This document shows positions 1 to 7,111 of a stretch of DNA of 40,387 nucleotides, piece after piece. The DNA comes from Bacillota bacterium. Its GTDB lineage: Bacteria > Bacillota > Clostridia > Clostridiales > Clostridiaceae. Position numbers and translations under genes: made by a program. The notes beneath the pieces were generated by a model. The model saw nothing but the letters and a program-made list of their open reading frames with translations. It did not search any database and was not told where the DNA came from. The number at the start of each line of letters is the position of its first letter. Position 1 is the first letter of the stretch. Location of the stretch: contig JAJXWH010000046.1 in NCBI GenBank assembly GCA_021781745.1, forward strand, positions 1 to 40,387, read 5' to 3'.

Positions 1-127
1 TTATCTTGGAATGTACTTTTTAGCCTTTTCTTTAATCGCTTATAGTATATTTTCGTTCAAATTTAACAGAAAGTGAGGTGAAATTAAGTGATTTTTAACA
101 AAATAAAAGAAGCAAAAAGGGAAAAAA
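1..127. repeat. Terminal direct repeat, left copy (circular closure)
   Basis: Bases 1-127 are identical to 40261-40387. The repeat spans the 3' end of a small membrane-protein gene and the first codons of the portal gene, so it has no biological boundaries of its own. A length of exactly 127 matches a common maximum assembly k-mer, so I infer that it marks a circular contig rather than a true terminal redundancy. The unique genome is about 40,260 bp. Confidence 0.95.
2..76 (+). CDS. Partial: 3' end of the small membrane protein gene (full copy at 40136-40336)
   Basis: The reading frame is open from base 2 to a TGA at 74-76. It is the same coding end as at 40262-40336, seen twice because the circular sequence overlaps itself. 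It is not a second gene. Confidence 0.9.
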   Translation, partial: YLGMYFLAFSLIAYSIFSFKFNRK

Positions 128-1353
128 GAGATGCAAATATTATAGATTGGAAGAGTGTTGATTCTGTAGAAGCTTTTTTGAAGGGATATGATTATGAATT
201 AACAACCGTAGCGTTAAGGGAACAAACTTATTTAAATGCTATTAATATTTTATCTAGTACCGTTGCTAAAATACCTATAAATATTAAACAAACAACTGAA
301 AATGGTGATATTGATGCTAATAATTATTATCTAAATGATATATTAACTTTACGTGCCAATGATAATATGACTCAGTTTGAGGCATTTAAAGCGTTAATAA
401 TGTTATATAAACATTGGGGAATGGCAGGACTATATATTGATAGAGGTTTAGGTGGAAAATGTATTGGTTTATATCCAGTTAGAATTGATAATTTTACTGT
501 GGATACTGGTGGTTTAATTAATTCTACTAAACAGAATAAAGTTATGGTTGATTTTACTTGCTATGATTCAACAGGATATTGTTGGGATTCCGATATTATC
601 ATTCTTAGGGACAATTCTTTAGATGGAATTAGAACAAGGGCTAGCAGAAGTTATTTAAGTGAAGTAATAGATACAAGTCTACAGGCTCAATCATATCAAA
701 ATGATTTATTTTCAAATGGATTGACATCAAAACTTGTTGTTCAAACTACAAGTGATATTAAAACAGCTTCAGACTTAACAACAATACAAAATAAATTTAA
801 ATCTCTGTATTCTAAAACAGGCGGAATATTTACTGTTCCTGCTGGTTATACAATTGACTCTATAAATATTGATCTTCAATCTAGTCAATTCGCTGAATTA
901 AAAGAAATGAGTAAAAAAGATATTGCAGGATTAATTGGAGTTCCTTTTGCACTAGTAAATAACGGTGTATTAACTGAACAGGAACAAATTTCCTATATAA
1001 CTAACACAATTATTCCGATTTTAACGCAATTACAGCAAGAAATGGATTATAAATTAATTGGTTTAGATAGGAAAAAAGGCTATAAAATACGTTTTAATTA
1101 CAATGATATATTGAAAGTTGATGCACAAACTCAACAAAATATTGTTTGTAATTACGTACGTAATGGTGTTTACTCACTAGAATATGCACGTAAATTACTA
1201 GGAATTGAAAGTGATTTTGAAAACGAGACAGTCACTTTACCATCTGGACAGGTACTTTTATCTGATTTATTAACTGGAAATACCACTTGGCAAGGTGATA
1301 AAACATCACCACGAGCGAATGCAGACAGTAAAGGGGGTGACTTAAATGAATAA
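88..1353 (+). CDS. Phage portal protein, HK97 type
   Basis: This is the dodecameric ring at the capsid vertex through which DNA enters and leaves, and to which the connector and tail attach. At 421 residues it has the usual length for HK97-type portals. It shows the family layout: an early helical segment (TYLNAINILSSTVAKIPI), a mid-protein GLYPVRIDNF-like stretch and a late segment containing KDIAGLIGVPFALVN. It lies between terminase (circularly upstream) and prohead protease, the standard head-module order. The start is GTG at 88, preceded by AGGTGA. It overlaps the protease gene by 8 bases, which suggests translational coupling. The first 40 bases are repeated at the window end. The family assignment is confident; no catalytic residues are expected. 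Confidence 0.93.
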   Translation: MIFNKIKEAKREKRDANIIDWKSVDSVEAFLKGYDYELTTVALREQTYLNAINILSSTVAKIPINIKQTTENGDIDANNYYLNDILTLRANDNMTQFEAFKALIMLYKHWGMAGLYIDRGLGGKCIGLYPVRIDNFTVDTGGLINSTKQNKVMVDFTCYDSTGYCWDSDIIILRDNSLDGIRTRASRSYLSEVIDTSLQAQSYQNDLFSNGLTSKLVVQTTSDIKTASDLTTIQNKFKSLYSKTGGIFTVPAGYTIDSINIDLQSSQFAELKEMSKKDIAGLIGVPFALVNNGVLTEQEQISYITNTIIPILTQLQQEMDYKLIGLDRKKGYKIRFNYNDILKVDAQTQQNIVCNYVRNGVYSLEYARKLLGIESDFENETVTLPSGQVLLSDLLTGNTTWQGDKTSPRANADSKGGDLNE

Positions 1354-2104
1354 GGGAAATTTAGAGTTTAGAAAAGTTGATAAATTTGAGTTAAGAGAGC
1401 AACAAGCACAAAATAATAGTAATATGGTTGAAATTGATGGTTATATAGCTAAGTTTAATTCTGTTACTGAATTATTCGAGGGATTTTATGAAAATATAGA
1501 TCCTCATGCGTTTGATAATACATTAAGAGATAATCACAACATATTTCTATTATACCATCATCAGTGGGATAAACCTTTAGCAAGTACAGCTATTGGGACA
1601 TTACAATTATCTGTAGATGATGTCGGTTTAAGATTTAATGCAACTATCAATAAGAGCATTTCATTTGCTAATGATGTGGTTCAATTAATGAAACAAGGAT
1701 TGGTTACAGGATGTAGTTTTGGATTTATCTGCAATGAAGAAGATATACAATATAATTCAGTAGATGATTCATTTACTCGAACTTTACTAGACGTTGAATT
1801 ATTTGAGGGGAGTTTACTTTGTATCCCTCAGTATGAAAATACCGTTGCAGAATTATCTGATAGTAATAATAGTGAGTGTGGATGTAATTGTTGTGATAAC
1901 TGCAATTGTTGTAATCAAGATGATTGTAAAAATAGTAATAGTTGTATGAAGAATATGCAAGGTATGAATATGAACTCTACTAAAGCTTTTGCTAGAGCAA
2001 AACAAATTGCAGTAGAGGAAAGACAAAAGCTTGAAAAAGCAAAAGACTTAGAAATTAGAAAAAGACAAATAAAAACCGAATTAGAATTATTTGAGTTACT
2101 TTAA
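1346..2104 (+). CDS. HK97-family prohead protease with a cysteine-rich C-terminal insert
   Basis: This serine protease (peptidase U35/S78 fold) processes the capsid precursor inside the prohead. The N-terminal ~165 residues match the family: the substrate-entry YIAKFNSV and FDNTLRDNHNIFLLYHH region carries candidate catalytic His71/72, and VTGCSFGF carries the candidate nucleophile Ser124. It begins inside the portal gene with a GGGGGTGAC ribosome site. The odd part is residues 178-200, with nine Cys in 23 residues, followed by a charged, probably helical tail (about 210-250) that could act as the scaffold-binding segment. The Cys cluster resembles a metal-binding or disulfide-rich insert and is not typical of the family. 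Protease call strong; role of the insert unknown. Confidence 0.9.
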   Translation: MNKGNLEFRKVDKFELREQQAQNNSNMVEIDGYIAKFNSVTELFEGFYENIDPHAFDNTLRDNHNIFLLYHHQWDKPLASTAIGTLQLSVDDVGLRFNATINKSISFANDVVQLMKQGLVTGCSFGFICNEEDIQYNSVDDSFTRTLLDVELFEGSLLCIPQYENTVAELSDSNNSECGCNCCDNCNCCNQDDCKNSNSCMKNMQGMNMNSTKAFARAKQIAVEERQKLEKAKDLEIRKRQIKTELELFELL

Positions 2105-2123
2105 ATTGGTAGCTTTTTTTATC

Positions 2124-2138
2124 TTGCGAAGAGCGCAA
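2124..2138 (+). other. Small hairpin in the leader of the capsid gene
   Basis: TTGCG (2124-2128) can pair with CGCAA (2134-2138) around an AAGAG loop, about 40 bases before the capsid start. It may stabilise or help process the abundant capsid message. No promoter is evident next to it. Confidence 0.35.
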
Positions 2139-2179
2139 AGAAAGTCAAAATTAAATTAAGAAATGGAGTGTAAAAAAAC

Positions 2180-3295
2180 ATGAATATAAACGAATTAAGA
2201 CAATTAAAAGCAGACAAGGTGGCTGAAGTTAGAAGCCTAAATGAATCTAACAAAATTGATGAAGCTGAAAAAGTTTTAGCAGAAGTTAGAGGTTTAGATA
2301 AACAAATCAAAATCGCTGAAGAACTTGAATCAGAAGAACTAAGAGAAATGCAAGAAATAAAAGCTAAAAAAGAAGAAAGAGGTGCAAAAGTGGAAACAGC
2401 AGTAAATAAAGCAGAAAAAGTAAATGAAATGAGAGCAATTACTAAATTTGTAATGGGTAAAAGTAAGGAAATGTCAACAGAAGAAAGAAGTGCAATTACA
2501 ACTTCATCTAATAGTGCAGTAATTCCAAAGGCTTTTATTAATGAATTACAAGAAATTAAAAGAGGATTTGGTTCTTTGAAATCTCTATGCCAAGTTGTTC
2601 CAGTAACATTACCTACAGGAACTATTCCTGTATTCGATCATACACAAAATTCACTTTCTAAAATTTTAGAAGGAAGTACAATCGTTGATGGTACATTAGC
2701 AACAACTCAATTATCATATGCGATTGATAAATATGGTTTATTACAAGAATTAACATCTGAGTTAATTGATGATGCTCAAGTAGAAATTGAATCTTTAGTT
2801 AGAACAAACTTTGCTGAAATAACTACAATTCAAGAAAATGTTCAAATACTAAAAGAAGTAGATAGTAATTCTACAGCAGTTGCAATGACTGACTATCAAG
2901 ACATAACAAACACTATGGATTCTGCATTACCAGCAGTTAAGAGCGGTTTAATAACTCTTACTAATACAAGGGGTTATGCTTACTTAAAGAATATGAAAGA
3001 TGCTCAAAAGAGACCTTTGAACTTAATTACAAACATAAATGGACAAGACTATTTCAATGGAAAACCAATATATGTATTCGATGATTCTTTAGTAACTGTA
3101 TCTGAAGGAATAACAAAATTATTCTATACATTAAATATGTCCGAAGCAATTAAATTCATGGATAGAGAACAAATCACAATTGCTAGATCAGTTGATGCTG
3201 GATTTGCAAACGATACAATCGTGTTAAGAATCTTAGAAAGATTTGATGTTATACCAGCAGTAACTAGAAGTATCAATAAATACGAACTTGCTTAA
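2180..3295 (+). CDS. Major capsid protein, HK97 fold
   Basis: This is the main shell protein. It is 371 residues long, with an N-terminal charged coiled-coil region (about residues 1-90, rich in Glu/Lys heptads) that fits the scaffolding delta domain removed by the upstream protease. A typical HK97-fold body follows, beginning near ITTSSNSAVIPKAFINEL. Later landmarks include GTIPVFDH, YGLLQELTSELIDD and FDDSLVTV, all seen in Firmicute siphovirus and myovirus capsid proteins. It is preceded by GGAGTG and followed by a good intrinsic terminator (3300-3331), which may lower downstream transcription relative to capsid. High confidence from sequence pattern and position. Confidence 0.93.
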   Translation: MNINELRQLKADKVAEVRSLNESNKIDEAEKVLAEVRGLDKQIKIAEELESEELREMQEIKAKKEERGAKVETAVNKAEKVNEMRAITKFVMGKSKEMSTEERSAITTSSNSAVIPKAFINELQEIKRGFGSLKSLCQVVPVTLPTGTIPVFDHTQNSLSKILEGSTIVDGTLATTQLSYAIDKYGLLQELTSELIDDAQVEIESLVRTNFAEITTIQENVQILKEVDSNSTAVAMTDYQDITNTMDSALPAVKSGLITLTNTRGYAYLKNMKDAQKRPLNLITNINGQDYFNGKPIYVFDDSLVTVSEGITKLFYTLNMSEAIKFMDREQITIARSVDAGFANDTIVLRILERFDVIPAVTRSINKYELA

Positions 3296-3299
3296 TTTC

Positions 3300-3331
3300 A
3301 GGATGGGAGTTTTCTCCTATCCTTATTTTTA
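3300..3331 (+). terminator. Intrinsic terminator after capsid gene
   Basis: A 10-bp stem (3300-3309 with 3314-3323, one G-U pair) closes a TTTT loop and is followed by TATTTTTA. It probably causes partial termination, since the connector genes follow directly. Confidence 0.8.
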
Positions 3332-3354
3332 TAGATAGGAGATGATGCAAAACA

Positions 3355-3642
3355 ATGACATTAGATGATTTAAAGATATATTTAAGAATTGACGATGATT
3401 CTGAAGACAATTATTTAAATGAAATTATACAAGGTTCTCAAATATATATAGATTCAATGGTCGGAAGTGATTATAAAAGCGATGCTAATGCAGTTAATTT
3501 AGCAGGAATATTGCAGAAGAAGTTATGTGCTGACCTATATGAAAGTCGTGGGACTATGATAGAAGATAATAAGAAAAAAGATATTATTATAAGTTCTATA
3601 TTAGATAAATTATCTACTTATGAGGTGATTTCTAATGAGTAA
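3355..3642 (+). CDS. Head-tail connector protein, gp6/YqbG-like
   Basis: A 95-residue protein that begins with TLDDLKIYLRIDDDSEDNYL, the characteristic opening of the phage gp6-like connector family (DNA packaging, ring below the portal). It has an all-helical pattern, and its position immediately after the capsid gene is standard. It overlaps the next gene by 8 bases. Confident at family level; its ring stoichiometry is inferred from homologues. Confidence 0.85.
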   Translation: MTLDDLKIYLRIDDDSEDNYLNEIIQGSQIYIDSMVGSDYKSDANAVNLAGILQKKLCADLYESRGTMIEDNKKKDIIISSILDKLSTYEVISNE

Positions 3643-4009
3643 TAAAGATATTTTAGTGAATCGACTTAATAATAGAATAGATGTTTACGATAAGACAAAA
3701 TCTTTAGATAAACTAAATGAAACAGTTTATACATGGGGAAAAATAAAATCTGTATGGGCTGAAATTATTCCTTATAAAGGTGATATTAAAGCTGAAGGTG
3801 AAGCAAATATATCTGAGTCACTTTATAAAATAACTATAAGAGTTAATGCAATATCAAATATAAATGACCAGATGTATTTTAAATACAAAGGTATGAGGTT
3901 TGATATTGTTTATTTTCATCCACATTTCAAGGAAAGAAATCTTATTGAACTAGTTTGCACAGTAATAGTGGAGAATTCAACAGATTTGGGGGTGACTGGT
4001 GATGAGTGA
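3635..4009 (+). CDS. Head closure / head-tail adaptor protein (SPP1 gp16-like)
   Basis: A 124-residue, mostly beta protein with the NRLNNRIDVYDK opening and the VWAEIIPYKG motif typical of phage head-tail adaptors that plug the connector after packaging. It lies between the gp6-like and gp10-like genes and overlaps both, as in PBSX-like and HK97-like modules. Start ATG 3635, preceded by GAGGTGATT. Confidence 0.83.
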   Translation: MSNKDILVNRLNNRIDVYDKTKSLDKLNETVYTWGKIKSVWAEIIPYKGDIKAEGEANISESLYKITIRVNAISNINDQMYFKYKGMRFDIVYFHPHFKERNLIELVCTVIVENSTDLGVTGDE

Positions 4010-4424
4010 TGAATTTGATATTAGTCAGTTAACCGATTTTGAAAAAGATTTGATGAAATTAGCTAATGATACTATGCCGAATGAAAGTAAAAAGTTTCTT
4101 AGAGCTGAAGGTGGAAAATTAAGAAAAGGTACTTTAGCAAAAGCAAAAAGCAAGGTTAAAAAGGACACGGGTAATTACTTTAAATCTATTAAAAGAGGTA
4201 AAGTTTATAACTATGATGGTGCCTTATCTATAAGATGCTTTAGTTCTGCACCTCATGCACATCTTATAGAAAAAGGACATGTTATTAAGGACAAAAATGG
4301 AAATGAGCATGGATGGAAAGATGGATATTTTGTATTCGAAGAAGCAGAAGATGAGTTTCAACCAACTTATTATTCTGATTGTGAAGACTTTATAGATGAA
4401 GTGCTAGATAAAGGTTTAAAGTAG
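4002..4424 (+). CDS. HK97 gp10-like neck / tail-completion protein
   Basis: A 140-residue basic protein with the family pattern: an N-terminal helix, KVKKDTGNYFKSIKRGKVY, then SAPHAHLIEKGHVI, which is the hallmark region of the HK97 gp10 family. It connects the neck to the tail. An in-frame GTG lies one codon earlier at 3999, but ATG 4002 has the better spacing from GGGGGTG (3988-3994). It overlaps the preceding stop. Confidence 0.83.
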   Translation: MSDEFDISQLTDFEKDLMKLANDTMPNESKKFLRAEGGKLRKGTLAKAKSKVKKDTGNYFKSIKRGKVYNYDGALSIRCFSSAPHAHLIEKGHVIKDKNGNEHGWKDGYFVFEEAEDEFQPTYYSDCEDFIDEVLDKGLK

Positions 4425-4432
4425 GTGATTAG

Positions 4433-4909
4433 ATGATAGCATTAAGTACAATTTTAGCAGCAGTAAATTTAAATATATTAAATGCTCTAGAGAATACTGA
4501 TTATAGTAAAGTAGAAATAGTAAGTAAAGATTTTATAGACGGAATACAAAGACCAAGTATAAGAGTTTTATATAATTCTAATACTGGAAAATTTAATAGG
4601 CAATTAAAGGAACGTATTTTAAATATAAAGATACTGTTCTACGCCGAAGACAAATACAATTATAAATTTGCAAATATAGATATGCAGGATATTTTAGAAA
4701 ATGCCTTTCTGGAAGATTTATTCATTCAGGAAGGTTTTTATATGCCCTATTGTAATTCAAACGGGGATGTAGAAGGAATACAAAGTGAAATTGTAGATGG
4801 TGTTTTGCAATGTAGCTTTAATTTGTATTCTCGTGAAGAAATCTATGATGATTCTAACTTAGAAGACATTGAAGATTTAGAATTTGATTTAAATTTAGAA
4901 CAGGAGTGA
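4433..4909 (+). CDS. Probable tail terminator / minor tail protein
   Basis: A 158-residue acidic protein between the neck protein and the sheath, the place occupied by the tail terminator (XkdJ/YqbJ-like) in contractile Firmicute phages. It has an N-terminal helix followed by beta-rich segments (RPSIRVLYNSNTGKFNRQ, then ERILNIKILFYAEDKYNY), compatible with the terminator fold, and an acidic C-terminus. The assignment rests mainly on position, size and predicted topology. Confidence 0.65.
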   Translation: MIALSTILAAVNLNILNALENTDYSKVEIVSKDFIDGIQRPSIRVLYNSNTGKFNRQLKERILNIKILFYAEDKYNYKFANIDMQDILENAFLEDLFIQEGFYMPYCNSNGDVEGIQSEIVDGVLQCSFNLYSREEIYDDSNLEDIEDLEFDLNLEQE

Positions 4910-4917
4910 TTATATAA

Positions 4918-6009
4918 ATGGCAATAACAGCACCAAATATTGATATTTCGTTTAAACAAAAAGCAAATACCGCAGTTGAAAGAAGTGAACGAGGTTATGC
5001 AATACTAATTATCAGAGATGATACAGTGACTACTAGTTATGTAGAATATAACGGAATTGATGAGGTAGATTCTAGTGATTATACATCGAATAACTATCAG
5101 TACATAAAAGACATGTATACATTTGCACCTTATAAAGTATGTGTGGTAAGAATAGCTAGTGCAGATACAAATATAAGTGATGCATTAACAATTGTAAAAC
5201 AAAATGTTAAGACAGGCTGGATAGGAATAGCAGATGGAACTAGTGTAGATTTTGAAACTTTATCGAGCTGGATAGCAACACAGGATGATACTAATAAAGA
5301 AACTTATAAGTCAGTAGTTTATAAAGCTACATCAGCACCTGATAATATGCATGTAGTTAATTTTGTTAATGATTATGTAATCTTTAGTGATACAACTAGA
5401 GGTAAACAAGCAGGAGTTGAATATATTCCTTCATTAATAGCAATCTTAGCTAAATGCAATATTACTCAAGGATGTAATTATTTTAAATGTAGTAATTTAT
5501 CGAGTGTTGTTGAAGTTCCTAACAATGCTACAGCATTAACAAATGGACAATTTGTATTAATTAATGATGGGGAGTATGTAAGGATTCTTAGAGGTATCAA
5601 TTCTATGACAACAACTAATGGTTCTACTAAAACAGAAGATATGAAAGAAATTGAAGTAGTAGAAGCTATAGATATCATGTTGGATGATATTAGGACAACA
5701 TTTAAAGATGATTATTTAGGAAAATACAAAAATAAATATGACAATCAAGTTTTATTTATTAGTGCAGTAAATTCTTACTTTAAATCATTAGAAGATGAAG
5801 GTGTGCTTGATGATGAATATGACAATATTTCATATATAAATGTTGTAGCACAGAGAAATGCATGGATTGGAGTAGGAAAAACAGAAGCTTCAACATGGAC
5901 GGATGCACAAGTAAAACAAAATGCATTTAAGAAAAGTCTATTTTTGTCAGCAAATGCTAAGGTGTTAGAATCTTTTGTTGATTTAGACTTTGTTATAAAT
6001 TTGGATTAA
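4918..6009 (+). CDS. xkdK: Contractile tail sheath protein, PBSX XkdK-like
   Basis: Forms the contractile outer cylinder of the tail. At 363 residues it is short, like PBSX-type sheaths, and it has the conserved features GGFPNIDISFKQ-type N-terminus (here APNIDISFKQKANTAVERSERG), the middle FAPYKVCVVR and SVVYKATSAPDNMHVVNF, and the C-terminal DEYDNISYINVVAQRNAW followed by SANAKVLESFVDLDF, which corresponds to the C-terminal insertion strand. It shows that this is a myovirus-type phage. The tube gene follows after 16 bases. Confidence 0.9.
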   Translation: MAITAPNIDISFKQKANTAVERSERGYAILIIRDDTVTTSYVEYNGIDEVDSSDYTSNNYQYIKDMYTFAPYKVCVVRIASADTNISDALTIVKQNVKTGWIGIADGTSVDFETLSSWIATQDDTNKETYKSVVYKATSAPDNMHVVNFVNDYVIFSDTTRGKQAGVEYIPSLIAILAKCNITQGCNYFKCSNLSSVVEVPNNATALTNGQFVLINDGEYVRILRGINSMTTTNGSTKTEDMKEIEVVEAIDIMLDDIRTTFKDDYLGKYKNKYDNQVLFISAVNSYFKSLEDEGVLDDEYDNISYINVVAQRNAWIGVGKTEASTWTDAQVKQNAFKKSLFLSANAKVLESFVDLDFVINLD

Positions 6010-6025
6010 CAGGGGTGAGTAAATA

Positions 6026-6448
6026 ATGGCAGTAAATAAAAATAACATATTGACTGGGGTTAATGGAGACGTTTGGTTTAATGGAGCTTTAATGGCTACA
6101 TTAAAATCTATTAAATGTACAGTTAAATCAGATACTGAAACAGAAAATTTTATAGGTGATGGACGTACCTACACAATTTGGGAAGGTTGGTCTGGAGATG
6201 GCTCACTTACTTTAGCTAAGATTGATTCTAGTGTTTGGAAAATGGCGGCTAATGCTTTTAAAAGTGGGATAACACCAGATTTAAAAATTATAAGTTCATT
6301 AACTAACTCTAGTGGAGAAACTGAAAAAGTCGCAATTGAAGGGGTTATGTTCAGTCAGTTTGATTTAATAAACATAGAATCTAAAAAAGTGAATGAAGAG
6401 AGTTACTCTATTACTTTTGATGATTATGAAGTTATAGACACAATTTAA
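6026..6448 (+). CDS. xkdM: Tail tube protein, PBSX XkdM-like
   Basis: Builds the rigid inner tube inside the sheath. Its 140 residues and the pattern NGDVWFNGALMATLKSIKCTV, GDGRTYTIWEGWSGDGSLTL match the XkdM/tail core family. It directly follows the sheath and is followed by a terminator (6456-6480), which likely helps keep structural subunits in excess over the chaperone and tape measure. Confidence 0.9.
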   Translation: MAVNKNNILTGVNGDVWFNGALMATLKSIKCTVKSDTETENFIGDGRTYTIWEGWSGDGSLTLAKIDSSVWKMAANAFKSGITPDLKIISSLTNSSGETEKVAIEGVMFSQFDLINIESKKVNEESYSITFDDYEVIDTI

Positions 6449-6455
6449 TACATCG

Positions 6456-6480
6456 GGATGCCTTTTTGGTATCCTTTTTT
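6456..6480 (+). terminator. Intrinsic terminator after tail tube gene
   Basis: GGATGCC (6456-6462) pairs with GGTATCC (6468-6474) around TTTTT, followed by six T. Probably partial. Confidence 0.8.
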
Positions 6481-6525
6481 AATTAGAAAATAACAAAAAT
6501 TTATATATAGAAATGAGGTTTTAAT

Positions 6526-6924
6526 ATGAGTAAAAAAGGTAATGTAAAAGCAACTATTCAAGATTTTTTAGCTAAGAAATTAAAAAAGGAAGAAGAACAA
6601 AACAAAACTTTAGATATAAAAATAAGTTCCATGGATACTATATTTTCAGTTAAAAAGCCAAGTGATGAAGATATCCTAAACTTTATAGAGGATTTAGGAG
6701 ATTCAAGAAGCGCCAAAAAAGCAATTACTGAAACAATGAAATTGATATATAGAAATTGTCCAGATTTACAAAATCCTGAACTTCACGAAGCTTTGGAAGT
6801 TCGTGATCCGTATGACACAATGGATGTTCTATTTGATTTTAAAGACAAGCAACAAATAATGGAGCAATTCAATAAATTTATAGGATTTAAAGCAGATAAC
6901 CTTGATGAAGAAGTAAAAAAGTAA
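6526..6924 (+). CDS. xkdN: Tail assembly chaperone, short form (XkdN-like)
   Basis: A 132-residue acidic protein between tube and tape measure, the position of the gpG-type chaperone that coats the tape measure protein during tail assembly. It contains the XkdN-like stretch KPSDEDILNFIEDLGD and the later RNCPDLQNPEL. Its last codons are GTA AAA AAG then TAA, so a perfect -1 slippery heptamer lies directly before the stop (see the 6526-7052 product). Confidence 0.82.
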   Translation: MSKKGNVKATIQDFLAKKLKKEEEQNKTLDIKISSMDTIFSVKKPSDEDILNFIEDLGDSRSAKKAITETMKLIYRNCPDLQNPELHEALEVRDPYDTMDVLFDFKDKQQIMEQFNKFIGFKADNLDEEVKK

Positions 6925-7052
6925 TTAAAAATGATGGAGAAATGAATGATTTGAGCTTCTATGTAACTCGGGGAAAATATACGATTGAGGAATATATAAA
7001 TTTAAGTTACATAGAAAAAATAATTCTCCATCATTCGAGGTTTGAGTATTAA
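6526..7052 (+). CDS. Tail assembly chaperone, -1 frameshift product (gpGT-type)
   Basis: Ribosomes slipping back one base on A AAA AAG (6915-6921) would leave the zero frame before the TAA and read 43 more codons (6921-7049) to TAA at 7050-7052, giving about 175 residues. The extension (LSFYVTRGKYTIEEYINLSY, then a His-His-rich end) has the look of the T domain that recruits the tape measure protein. A -1 frameshift at this place is a conserved device in long-tailed phages. After the stop the same frame stays open for 19 sense codons (7053-7109) to a TAA that overlaps the tape measure ATG. Frameshift site seen directly; use inferred. Confidence 0.8.
6915..6921 (+). promoter_or_regulatory. Programmed -1 frameshift slippery site A AAA AAG
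   Basis: The heptamer is in the correct X XXY YYZ phase (third base of GTA, then AAA, AAG) and is immediately followed by the zero-frame stop. This is among the most efficient bacterial -1 slippery sequences. Confidence 0.85.
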
Positions 7053-7111
7053 GAGGAAGAGTCAGAAAAATTAAAAGCATTAGCTAAAATGTTAGGAGGT
7101 GGAGGAGAGTA

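Noticed and set aside
1..127. Biological terminal redundancy of the virion DNA
   Set aside because: The exact 127-base length and boundaries inside two genes fit assembly overlap better; packaging genes suggest a cos phage.
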